A DNA stretch of 52,698 bases from contig NZ_SIHX01000019.1 in NCBI RefSeq assembly GCF_004320525.1, positions 1 through 52,698 of the forward strand, read 5' to 3'. The notes below the pieces were generated by a model, which searched no databases, was not told the origin of the DNA, and saw nothing but the letters and a program-made list of their open reading frames with translations. Shown piece by piece: positions 33,702-41,674 of the stretch; positions within the stretch are counted from its first letter, which is position 1; every line of letters begins with the position of its first letter. The DNA is from Arthrobacter sp. S39. GTDB lineage: Bacteria > Actinomycetota > Actinomycetes > Actinomycetales > Micrococcaceae. Both the position numbers and the translations under genes were made by a program.

Positions 33702-33937
33702 ACAAGGAGGTCCACAGTCTCCTAGGGTGCGCATATGGCGGGGCTCAAGGGCGACCCGCTGGGATCCACACAGCAACTCTTACAGCCGATGCTCCCACAC
33801 CGTCAGCTGCAGCTGCACACTCCCCCGGGAAGGGACGGCGGCAGCGTCCCCCGCGCCGCCGCCGTCGAACACCCCAAGGAAGCTGCGGCGGGAGGTAAGG
33901 AACCAGCGCCGCAGCCACCCGCCGGGGCGGTCCACAC

Positions 33938-35314
33938 TCATGATGCGCGGACGGCTTCGGCAGTTTCGTCAGCAGTGCGAACGGGAGTTTCCAGGCCCAG
34001 GTTTTCCCGCAGGGTGCTCCCCCGGTACTCCGTCGGGTAGACGCCGCGCTCCTGCAGTTCCGGCACCAGGTGGTTCACGATGTCATCCAGGCCGGAAGGG
34101 ACCAGCCACGGCGAGATGTTGAAGCCGTCCACCGCGCCAACCCGTGCGAACTCTGCCAGCTGGTCCGCCACAGCTGAGTACGAACCTGTGAAGGTGGCGT
34201 CCACGCGGGCTGTGCGGGAGGTGACGAACTGGCGGATGGAGAGGCCCTTGTCCTTGGCCTCCGCCCGCCACTGGTCCGCCAGCTGCCGGGCTTTGGCACC
34301 GTGGAAGCCGCTGCCGCGGGTCTCGGAGGTTTCCTCCACCACGGGATCAATCTCCGGAAGCGGCCCGTCCGGATCGTATTCGGACAGTTCGCGGCCCCAG
34401 AACTGCTCCAGGTACGCCACGGCCTGCTGCGGACCGATCTGCAGGCCGCGCACCCACTCCTTCTTCGCCGCCGCCTCCTCAGCCGTGGGTGCCAGGATGA
34501 ATTCGCTGGCCGGCATGATCTGCACCGCGTTTGCTCCACGCCCGGCCGCAAGCGAGCGAGCCACGAGGTCCTTGCGGAACTCGACGGCGGCATCGAACTT
34601 CGGGTGGGCCGAGAAGATGACATCCGCCTGGCGGGCAGCGAAGTCGCGGCCTTCCGGGGAGTCGCCGGCCTGGAAGAGCACGGGCCGGTACTGCGCACTC
34701 CGAGGCAGCCGCGGGGTCACGTCCACCGTGTAGTGCTGCCCTTCATGGAGCACCCGGCGCGCGGGACCCTCCGCGGTTTCCCAGGAATCCCAGATGCGCT
34801 TGGCCGTCTCCACGAATGCTTCGGCGTGCCTGTAACGGTCTGCATGGTCCAGGTACCCGCCGCGGCGGAAGTTGGCCCCGGTCCAGGCATTGTCCGTGGT
34901 GACGATGTTCCACGCCGCGCGGCCACCTGAGATCAGGTCCAGTGACGCGAGCCGGTGTGCCAGGTCGGCGGGGTCGTTGTACGTGGTGTTCTGGGTGGCC
35001 ACCAGGCCGATGTTGGTGGTCACGGAAGCCAGCGCCGCCAGCATGGTCTGCGCGTCCGGCCGGCCCACCACGTCCAGGGCGTGCGGCCTGCCGAGGTGTT
35101 CCCGCAGGCGGAGGCCTTCACCCAGGAAGAACGCCGCAAACAGCCCGCGCTCGGCCGTCTGTGCAATCCGGCGGAACGATTCGAAGTCGGTCTGCGAACC
35201 GGATTCGGCTGCCTTCCAGATGGTTCCGGAGTTGACGCCCTGGAAAAAGACGCCGAACTGCAGCTTGCCCGTCGGCACAAAAACGTCGGATTTAGCACGA
35301 TTGTGCTGTGTCAT
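33938..35314 (-). CDS. FMN-dependent monooxygenase, NtaA/SnaA/DszA type
   Basis: A 458-residue luciferase-like monooxygenase of the nitrilotriacetate monooxygenase group: KLQFGVFFQGVNSGTIWK at the N-terminus, FFLGEGLRLREH, VATQNTTYNDPADLAHRLASLDLISGGRAAWNIVTT, and GRGxNAVQIMP. Such enzymes use FMNH2 from a separate reductase to oxygenate N- or S-compounds; the closest described context is YtnJ/CmoJ in Bacillus organosulfur salvage. The ATG at 35314 has GGGGAAG upstream; earlier codons are unlikely. It is the last gene of the seven-gene operon, 10 bases after the 366-residue LLM gene. About 236 bases without a recognisable gene separate it from the LacI gene (convergent). Confidence 0.88.
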   Translation of the reverse strand: MTQHNRAKSDVFVPTGKLQFGVFFQGVNSGTIWKAAESGSQTDFESFRRIAQTAERGLFAAFFLGEGLRLREHLGRPHALDVVGRPDAQTMLAALASVTTNIGLVATQNTTYNDPADLAHRLASLDLISGGRAAWNIVTTDNAWTGANFRRGGYLDHADRYRHAEAFVETAKRIWDSWETAEGPARRVLHEGQHYTVDVTPRLPRSAQYRPVLFQAGDSPEGRDFAARQADVIFSAHPKFDAAVEFRKDLVARSLAAGRGANAVQIMPASEFILAPTAEEAAAKKEWVRGLQIGPQQAVAYLEQFWGRELSEYDPDGPLPEIDPVVEETSETRGSGFHGAKARQLADQWRAEAKDKGLSIRQFVTSRTARVDATFTGSYSAVADQLAEFARVGAVDGFNISPWLVPSGLDDIVNHLVPELQERGVYPTEYRGSTLRENLGLETPVRTADETAEAVRAS

Positions 35315-35324
35315 GGTCTTCCCC

Positions 35325-36425
35325 TTAGTTTCCGGCGGCAATGGCCGCGGACGAGTCTGCATAGCGGCTGGCCGGACGCGTCAGTCCCAGCAGGTCGCGG
35401 AACGTGCCGTCAAGGACCGGGGCACGCAGTGCGCCGCGGCGCCGCAGTTCCGGCAGGACCAGCCGTGAAAGTTCGTCCAGTTCCAGGGCGAGCGACGCCG
35501 GGTGCAGGCGGACGCCGTCGGCCTCCACCAGGAGGGACTCCAGCAGGTCCGCCAGGCCGGCGGCCGTCCCGGCGTACCGCGCGCGGCCGCCGTCGGCAGC
35601 CGAACCGGAACCGGCCAAACGCTCAACGGCGGCCTGCCCGCGGGAGTCCAGGACCACCTCGAGCTCGGCGATGACCGCCACGGACGCTCCCAGCCGGCGT
35701 CGGACATCCCTGATTTCGGCGGCAAGCAGTTCGGGCGTCGGCGCGGTGACCAACACGGCGTCAACACCGTCCGCAGGAACCTGTCCCTCGCCCACCAGCG
35801 ACGCGGCGGCAAGCACCGGAAGCTGTCCCTGCAGAGGCCGGGGAATGATGGACGGGCCCTTGACCGAGTAGCCGGCCCCGGCAAAATCCGCCGGTGTTTC
35901 AAAGTCGGCGTAGTGCAGCTTGTCCACGTCGATGTACCGGCCGGTGGCGACGTCGCGGATGACGGCGTCGTCCTCCCAGGAGTCCCAGAGCCGGCGGGAC
36001 ACCTCAATCGACGCGGCGGCTTCCTGTGCCAGCGCGGCGCCGGTGACGCTGCTGCGTCCGACGGCGGCTGCCGCCTCCGATGATTCCGCTGCGGTGGCGA
36101 TCCACCCGGCACGGCCGCCGGAGACGTAGTCAAGGCTCGCGAGCTGGGTGGAGACGTGGAACGGCTCGGTGTGCACCGTGTCCACCTCGGGAACCAGGGC
36201 GATGCTCCGGGTGACCGGCCCGGCGTAGGCTGCGCGCTGCAGGGCGTTGGTCCGGCCCGGAACGGGCGCGTCAGCGAAGGTGGCAGCGTGGAAACCTGCG
36301 GATTCGGCGGCGAGGACGGCTTCGGCGAGGCTCGCGAAGTCCCCGCCGTCCCACCCGGCTCCGTCAAGCTCAATTGCCAGGAATCCGGCGCGGCCCTCTT
36401 CGGTGGTGTGCTCTGTTGTGCTCAC
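35325..36425 (-). CDS. LLM-class flavin-dependent oxidoreductase
   Basis: A 366-residue luciferase-like protein, somewhat degenerate in sequence: ETGFHAATFAD-like N-terminal segment (AESAGFHAATFADAPV), HVSTQLASLDYVSGGRAGWIATA and PEVSRRLWDSWED region (EVSRRLWDSWEDDAVI) shared with the NtaA group. The typical C-terminal part of that group is replaced by a shorter variable section. The start ATG overlaps the DUF1684 stop by 4 bases (ATGA), so the two are translationally coupled. Substrate unknown; it may be a second oxygenase of the same pathway or a non-catalytic partner. Confidence 0.82.
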   Translation of the reverse strand: MSTTEHTTEEGRAGFLAIELDGAGWDGGDFASLAEAVLAAESAGFHAATFADAPVPGRTNALQRAAYAGPVTRSIALVPEVDTVHTEPFHVSTQLASLDYVSGGRAGWIATAAESSEAAAAVGRSSVTGAALAQEAAASIEVSRRLWDSWEDDAVIRDVATGRYIDVDKLHYADFETPADFAGAGYSVKGPSIIPRPLQGQLPVLAAASLVGEGQVPADGVDAVLVTAPTPELLAAEIRDVRRRLGASVAVIAELEVVLDSRGQAAVERLAGSGSAADGGRARYAGTAAGLADLLESLLVEADGVRLHPASLALELDELSRLVLPELRRRGALRAPVLDGTFRDLLGLTRPASRYADSSAAIAAGN

Positions 36426-37255
36426 AGCTGGTCCTGACGTTCGTAGGGAATCTTCTCGCCGGCCTCGATCGCCACCGGCAGCCGGTTTTCGGCGGGCGGC
36501 AGCGGGCAGGTGGCGAGGTCGGTGTAGGCGCAGGGCAGGTTCACGGCGCGGTTGAAGTCCAGCTCCACGGACCCGTCTGCGGCCGGCACCACGGACAGCG
36601 AGCGGTTGGCCGCATAGGTGGTTGCGCCGGAGGTCTGGTCGGTGAACAGCACGGACAGTGACCCCGGGGCGTGGCCGTTGAACGCGGTCAGCGCCAGCTC
36701 CTGGCCGGCCAGCTTGAAGCGGATCTCGCCCGGTGCCTCGTAGACATGCTGGATTCCTTCGACGGCGGCGCCCACCGTGGTGGGCCGCGGCTCCTCGAAC
36801 GGCACATAGGTTCCGCGGACGGCATACGCCGCATTGGGTGTATAGGCAGGCGTGCCCTGGTACTCGCGCAGGAGCCCGTTCTCCGGGTTCCGCGGCCGGA
36901 CAATGTACTCTCCGCCGCGCTTGGCCACCTCGATGACCGTGTCTCCGGAGGCCAGGTTGATGCCGCCGCGCTCCTCGATGGGCCCGAGCCCCAGGGTGGC
37001 CCCCGACGCGCCGTTCAGTTCCTTGCCGTCCCGCTCCAGGCTTTCGCCCGGCTCCAGGACCACGCGGACGACGTCGGCATCCGCGCTCCAGGTGCCCGGG
37101 GCGCCTTCCAGCCGGGTGGCTTCGCTGCCCAGCCAGTGCAAGTGGGTCACCGCCAGGAAGCCATGCGGATGCGCGCGGTGGCGCTCATGGGCGGCGTGCC
37201 AGTCCTGCCAGTCAGCGTCAAAGGCTTCAAGGGCGGTGTCAGTGTGCGTAGGCAT
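36422..37255 (-). CDS. DUF1684 protein of unknown function
   Basis: A 277-residue protein of the DUF1684 family (PF07920): WQDWHAAHERHRAHPHGFLAVTHLHWL at the N-terminus, then repeated beta-strand segments and the conserved ELDFNRAVNLPCAYTDLATCPLPPAENRLPVAIEAGEK at the end, containing two cysteines. No catalytic function is established for the family as far as I know. The ATG at 37255 is preferred over a GTG at 37261 since AGGAG lies 7 bases before the ATG. It overlaps the LLM gene on one side by 17 bases and the next LLM gene by 4 bases, so it is an integral part of the operon and probably acts in the same pathway. Confidence 0.85.
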   Translation of the reverse strand: MPTHTDTALEAFDADWQDWHAAHERHRAHPHGFLAVTHLHWLGSEATRLEGAPGTWSADADVVRVVLEPGESLERDGKELNGASGATLGLGPIEERGGINLASGDTVIEVAKRGGEYIVRPRNPENGLLREYQGTPAYTPNAAYAVRGTYVPFEEPRPTTVGAAVEGIQHVYEAPGEIRFKLAGQELALTAFNGHAPGSLSVLFTDQTSGATTYAANRSLSVVPAADGSVELDFNRAVNLPCAYTDLATCPLPPAENRLPVAIEAGEKIPYERQDQL

Positions 37256-38372
37256 TTTCACTCCTGCTCGTGTTGTCGGTGGCGCCGGTGCGGGTAAATC
37301 CGGGCCGGTTGCCGTACGGATCGGCGTCCTCCCAGAGGGTGGTGGGCGCTGCTGCCCGGACGGCGGGAATCACTTCGAGGGCGAACCGTTCCAGGATGTC
37401 GAGCTGCTGTCCGAACGGCAGCGTGGTGGGCAGGGAGATGGACTGCAGGTCGTGGCCGTACAGCGAGTGGTAGCTGAGGATCTTGTCGATCACCTGTTCC
37501 GCGCTGCCCACCAGGGCCGGACCTTCGGCGACGGCGTGCTGGATGTCGCGGAACGGAGAGTTGTTGCCCGGCACGTTGCGGTTTGCCGTCAGCGCCTCGT
37601 AGACCGGCCCGAACTGGCGGATGGCTTCCTGGGTGGTGTCGGCTATGAACACGCCGCCGGCGCCGCTGCCCGAACCAACGTACTGCTGCTTCGGATCATG
37701 GCCGTGGCGTTCGTATTCTTCCCGGTAGTGCCGGATCAGCACGTGGTAGTTTTCCCGCGGCTGAATGGCGTTGGCGGTGAACAGCGGGTCGCCCCACTGG
37801 GCTGCCAGCGCGGCTGACGTCAGGGTTGTGGCAGACCCGTGCCAAATCCGGAGCGGGCCATCGAACGGCCGGGGCGTTGTGGTGGTGGGCTCGGTCAGCG
37901 CGGCCCGGAAGCGGCCGGACCAGGTCACGTTTTCTTCCCGCCAGAGCCGTCGCAGCAGCCCGTACTTCTCGGCCAGCAGGTCCCACTGGTCAGCGAGGTC
38001 CAGGCCAAAGAGCGGGTACTGCAGCACTTCGTTGCCCTTGCCGATCACCAGCTCCAGCCGGCCGCGGCTCAGCTGGTCGATGGTGGCGTAGTCCTCGGCC
38101 ACCCGGACGGGATCCAGCACGGACAGCACGGTGACACCGGTCTGCAGGCGGATCCGGTCCGTCACGGCGGCGATCGCCGCGAGCACCGTGGTGGGCGAGG
38201 AAGAGATGAACTCCCCGGCATGCCGCTCCCCCACCGAGAAGCTGTCGAAGCCGAGTTCTTCGGCCCGGCGGGCCGTTTCCACCACCTGGTTCAGCCGGTC
38301 GGCCGTGGAGACGATCTCCCCGGTCAGCGGATTCTTCAGGTGCGGGATGATGTCCAGGACCTGGAACTTCAC
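37239..38372 (-). CDS. LLM-class flavin-dependent oxidoreductase (possibly CE1758-like)
   Basis: A 377-residue luciferase-like monooxygenase: KFQVLDIIPH start, ELGFDSFSVGERHAGEFISSSPTTVLAAIAA, IRLQTGVTVLSVLDPVRVAEDYATIDQLSRGRLELVIGKGNE. The pattern recalls the CE1758/YtmO-like group, which works with a dedicated FMN reductase; no reductase gene is in the window. Its ATG overlaps the stop codon of the binding protein gene by 4 bases (38369-38372), and its 3' end overlaps DUF1684 by 17 bases. With the ABC transporter before it, it should oxidise an imported amino-acid-like compound (inference). Confidence 0.85.
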   Translation of the reverse strand: MKFQVLDIIPHLKNPLTGEIVSTADRLNQVVETARRAEELGFDSFSVGERHAGEFISSSPTTVLAAIAAVTDRIRLQTGVTVLSVLDPVRVAEDYATIDQLSRGRLELVIGKGNEVLQYPLFGLDLADQWDLLAEKYGLLRRLWREENVTWSGRFRAALTEPTTTTPRPFDGPLRIWHGSATTLTSAALAAQWGDPLFTANAIQPRENYHVLIRHYREEYERHGHDPKQQYVGSGSGAGGVFIADTTQEAIRQFGPVYEALTANRNVPGNNSPFRDIQHAVAEGPALVGSAEQVIDKILSYHSLYGHDLQSISLPTTLPFGQQLDILERFALEVIPAVRAAAPTTLWEDADPYGNRPGFTRTGATDNTSRSENAYAH

Positions 38373-39415
38373 TTTGCTGCTCCGGTGGGGGTTGCTCCGG
38401 CCTGGGCTGCGGCGAAGCTCTCCTCGGTGATGGTCTTGGACTCCGGCAGGGCTTCCTCGGACAGGCCCCAGCGTTCCAGCACCTCGCCGTAGGAGCCGTC
38501 CTTGATGGCGGAGTTCAGCGCGTCCGTGATCGCGGGTGCCAGGCCGTTGCCCCGCAGCGTTGTGGCTGCCACCAGGGTTTCGGACGGCCAGCCGGCGTTG
38601 ACCTTGCCCACGACCTTCAGGTCATCGCGGGTGTTTTCGCGGTACACCGTGGACGGGTAGGGGGCGATGTTCAGGTCGGTCCGGCCGGAGGAAAGCGCCA
38701 GGATGGTGTCCGCGTCGGAAGAGTAGTACTGCAGGACGGCCGGGGCCTTGCCCTTGCCTTCAAGCTCCTTGTTCCAAGCCAGCAGGATCTTTTCCTGGTT
38801 GGTTCCGGACCCCACGGACACCTTCAGGCCGGAGATGTCATCCGCACCCTTGATGTCATAGTTGGCGGACTTCTTGGCTTCGAAGCCCATGTACGCCGCC
38901 CGGTAGCTGGCGAAGTCGAACAGCTTCACGCGGTCCTTGTTGACACCCACGTTGGAGAAGACCGCTTCAAAGTCGCCGGACTGGGTCTTCAGCGGCCAGT
39001 TCTCCCAGGACGTCACCTGGACGTCGAGCTCGAGGCCCAGCTTGTCGGCGACCAGCTGGGCGATGTCCAGCTCCACACCGATCGGCGTTTTGTCATCGGT
39101 GGCGTGGAAGGTCAGCGGGATGGAGCCAGCCGTGGTGGCAATGGTCAGCTTGCCGTCCTTGCCGATCAGCTCCGGAACCTTGGCCGCGAGCGCGTCATCC
39201 TTTTCGGCGCGGATGCGCTGCTGGTCCGGGGAGGTGTTGTAGACCACGCCGTTGCGTGCCGCCGTCGTCTGGGCTTCGCCGGATGCTCCGGAAGCGGATG
39301 CGCCCGGGTCCGAGCAGGCGGACAGCGCCGCTGTTCCCAGCAGGACGACGGCGGGCAGGGCGGCCAGGGAGCGGACGCGGCCTGCGCCGGGCTTGCGGGC
39401 TGTGAAAAATGCCAT
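38369..39415 (-). CDS. Amino-acid-type ABC transporter binding lipoprotein
   Basis: 348 residues: signal peptide with lipobox LSAC (Cys about 34), then a family 3 binding-protein fold (GKLTIATTAGSIPLTFHATDDKTPIGVELDIAQLVADKLGL in parts, FDFASYRAAYMGFEAK, LKVSVGSGTNQEKILLAW, GRTDLNIAPYPSTVYR). It should capture an amino-acid-like ligand for the permease/ATPase encoded before it. Good ribosome binding site AAGGAA; it starts 12 bases after the ATPase stop. The protein at 23601-24584 is a paralogue. The basic N-region (FTARKPGAGRVR) is longer than usual for a signal peptide. Confidence 0.9.
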   Translation of the reverse strand: MAFFTARKPGAGRVRSLAALPAVVLLGTAALSACSDPGASASGASGEAQTTAARNGVVYNTSPDQQRIRAEKDDALAAKVPELIGKDGKLTIATTAGSIPLTFHATDDKTPIGVELDIAQLVADKLGLELDVQVTSWENWPLKTQSGDFEAVFSNVGVNKDRVKLFDFASYRAAYMGFEAKKSANYDIKGADDISGLKVSVGSGTNQEKILLAWNKELEGKGKAPAVLQYYSSDADTILALSSGRTDLNIAPYPSTVYRENTRDDLKVVGKVNAGWPSETLVAATTLRGNGLAPAITDALNSAIKDGSYGEVLERWGLSEEALPESKTITEESFAAAQAGATPTGAAK

Positions 39416-39427
39416 TCGGGGGGTTCC

Positions 39428-40279
39428 TTAGATATTGAAAGCCGGTTCGAGCACCTTGGAGAAGAAGCTCCGGGTGCGGGGTTCCTGCGGGTTGGTGAAA
39501 ATTTCCTGGGGGCTGCCCTGTTCCACGATCTGGCCCTCGTCCATAAAGACCACGGTGTCCGCCACGTCGCGGGCGAACCCCATTTCGTGGGTCACGATGA
39601 TCAGCGTGGTGCCGGACTTTGCCAGTTCGCGGATGACGTCCAGCACCTCGTTAACCAGTTCCGGGTCAAGGGCGGACGTGGGCTCGTCGAACAGCAGGAT
39701 CTTGGGGTCCAGGGCCAGCGCGCGGGCGATCGCCACACGCTGCTGCTGGCCGCCGGACAGCTGCCGGGGGTAGGCGCCGGCACGGTCCTTCAGGCCGACG
39801 CGGTCCAGCAGTTCCAGGCCGCGGCGCCGGGCTTCCTCCTTGGAGCGGCCCTGCGCGACCACCGGCGCTTCGACCACGTTTTCCAGGGCGGTCAGGTGCG
39901 GGAACAGGTTGAAGTTCTGGAAGACCATGCCGATCCCGGTGCGCTGCTTCAGGATCTCTTTTTCGCGCAGCTCATGCAGCCGCTTGCCCCGGACCTCGTA
40001 GCCCACCAGCGTCCCGTCGATGGCGATGTGGCCGCCGTCGACCTTTTCCAGGTGGTTGATGGTGCGCAGCAGGGTCGATTTGCCGGAGCCAGACGGTCCC
40101 ACGATGACGGCCACGCCGCCCGGTTCAACCGTGAGGGTGATGCCCTTCAGGACTTCCGTGGCTCCGAAGGATTTCCGGACCTTGGTGATTTCCACCAGGC
40201 CTCGGGTTGGCCCCGAAACGGCGGCAGCGGCAGCGGTGGACGTTTCCGTGGACGGCTGGGCAGCAGTGGCAGTGCTCAT
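39428..40279 (-). CDS. Polar amino acid ABC transporter ATP-binding protein
   Basis: 283 residues with a full ATPase: Walker A GPSGSGKST (about 60-68), Q-loop VFQNFNLFPHLT, signature LSGGQQQRVAIARAL, Walker B ILLFDEPTSALDPE and switch His in VTHEMGFARDVAD. It belongs to the PAAT (GlnQ/HisP/TcyN) group. The first 25 residues are an Ala/Thr-rich extension before the domain. The ATG at 40279 has AAGGAG upstream and overlaps the permease stop by 4 bases. It energises uptake by the permease at 40276-41364. Confidence 0.95.
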   Translation of the reverse strand: MSTATAAQPSTETSTAAAAAVSGPTRGLVEITKVRKSFGATEVLKGITLTVEPGGVAVIVGPSGSGKSTLLRTINHLEKVDGGHIAIDGTLVGYEVRGKRLHELREKEILKQRTGIGMVFQNFNLFPHLTALENVVEAPVVAQGRSKEEARRRGLELLDRVGLKDRAGAYPRQLSGGQQQRVAIARALALDPKILLFDEPTSALDPELVNEVLDVIRELAKSGTTLIIVTHEMGFARDVADTVVFMDEGQIVEQGSPQEIFTNPQEPRTRSFFSKVLEPAFNI

Positions 40280-41364
40280 CGGTGGCTCCTTGCGCGGTTG
40301 GGTGCCACGGCGTGGGTGGCGAAGAATTTCCGGGCCTTCTGCAGCGGCGTCAGCGGCAATGTCCGCACGGCGCCCTTGGAGTAGTGCCTTTCGATGTAGT
40401 ACTGGAACACGCTGAGGACCGAGGTGATCACCACGTACCAAAGGGTGGCCACCAGGAGCAGCGGAAGTACCTGCTGCGTGCGGTTGTAGATGACCTGCAC
40501 GGTGTAGAACAGCTCGGAGTAGGCCAGGACGTAGACGATCGAGGTGCCCTTCACCAGGCCGATGATCTCGTTGAACGCGGTGGGCAGGATGGCCCGCATG
40601 GCCTGGGGCAGGACAATCCGGGTGGACCGCCGCCAGGCCGGGATGCCCAGCGCCGCAGCCGCCTCGAGCTGGCCCTGGTCCACCGAGAGGATCCCGCCGC
40701 GGATGATCTCGGCGGAGTAGGCGGCCTGGTTCAGGGTCAGGCCAAGCACTGCTGCCGCGAACTGGCTGATCAGTGTGGTGGTCTGCACCTCGAAGAAGCG
40801 GACGTCGGTGAACGGGATGCCCAGGCTGACTTTCTCGTAGAGGTAACCCAGGTTGTACCAAAGCAGCATCTGGACCAGCAACGGGGTGGAGCGGAAGATC
40901 CAGGAGAACGTCCAGGACACCGAAACCAGCAGCGGCGACGCGGACAGCCGCATCAGCGCCAGGATGAAGCCCAGCACAAACCCCAGCAGCCCGGAAATGG
41001 CGGTCAGCTTCAGCGTCTCCAGGAGCCCGTTGATGACGGACTGGGCGGTGAACCACTGCGCCACCACGCCCCATTCCCAGCGCGGGTTGGTGGCCAGGGA
41101 CCAGGCCACCGCGGCCACGCCGAGCGCTACAGCCGCCGTTCCCACCCAGCGCCACGGATGCTTCGCGGCCACCAGCGGGTAGCCGGAGTAGTCGGTGGCG
41201 GGACCGCGTGGTCCCGGGGTGGCGCCGGACGGGCCATCCGTACCCTGGCCGTTTCCGGTGGTCGCCGGCCCGGTGGTCGCCGGTTCGGTGGACGCCGGTT
41301 CGGGGGCCTGCCGTGCTGCTTCTGACTCTGCCGGCTGGGTCACTTTGGTTACTGCTGAACTCAT
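40276..41364 (-). CDS. Polar amino acid ABC transporter permease
   Basis: 362 residues. A long Pro/Ala/Thr-rich cytoplasmic N-terminus (about 80 residues) precedes a first membrane segment and the HisMQ-type permease domain (VINGLLETLKLTAISGLLGFVLG, then AYSAEIIRGGILSVDQGQLEAAAALGIPAWRRSTRIVLPQA as EAA loop). A charged tail of about 30 residues follows the last segment. The ATG at 41364 is chosen from GAGGTGG upstream and the similarity to family length. It is the first gene of the seven-gene operon; its promoter must lie in 41365-41674. Confidence 0.9.
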   Translation of the reverse strand: MSSAVTKVTQPAESEAARQAPEPASTEPATTGPATTGNGQGTDGPSGATPGPRGPATDYSGYPLVAAKHPWRWVGTAAVALGVAAVAWSLATNPRWEWGVVAQWFTAQSVINGLLETLKLTAISGLLGFVLGFILALMRLSASPLLVSVSWTFSWIFRSTPLLVQMLLWYNLGYLYEKVSLGIPFTDVRFFEVQTTTLISQFAAAVLGLTLNQAAYSAEIIRGGILSVDQGQLEAAAALGIPAWRRSTRIVLPQAMRAILPTAFNEIIGLVKGTSIVYVLAYSELFYTVQVIYNRTQQVLPLLLVATLWYVVITSVLSVFQYYIERHYSKGAVRTLPLTPLQKARKFFATHAVAPNRARSHR

Positions 41365-41674
41365 GCGCCACCTCGCTTCTTCACTGGTTGTTATGCGTCG
41401 GACTTTCGTCGCAGGACCGGAACACTCAGGGCCGCTGGCTGCAAATCTAGGCGGGCCGGGAAAGGGGCAGCAAGGCGCCAAGTTGCATAACTTCACTGGA
41501 GTTCGCACGGCGTCATGAGTCGGTTTTTTGCGCCCCTTGACGCCTTGTGACGCGGAGTTAACGGGCATTACCGGCCCGTCGACCGGCGCCGTCAAGGCTG
41601 CCTAGCATGGGCACTCAACCACCCGTCCAGCCTCAACAGCCACCCGCCGTATCAGCGTCCCGTCAGGAGCCCCC
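41365..41674. other. Divergent promoter region, no gene
   Basis: These 310 bases separate the monooxygenase/transporter operon from the FAD/NAD(P)-binding gene. AT-richer patches occur at 41485-41535 (including a T6 run) and a TAGCAT hexamer at 41600-41605 may be the -10 box for the plus-strand gene. AGGAG at about 41665 is its ribosome binding site. No operator palindrome or riboswitch core that I know is visible and no regulator gene is adjacent. Confidence 0.4.

Noticed and set aside
33735..34040. Small open frame between the LacI gene and the NtaA-like gene
   Set aside because: It has no recognisable similarity, runs into the opposite-strand gene and has a Pro/Gln/Arg-rich shadow-like composition; the 236-base gap seems empty.
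41365..41674. SAM-type riboswitch before the putative organosulfur operon
   Set aside because: A TCATGAG string occurs but none of the other conserved SAM-I/IV core segments accompany it.
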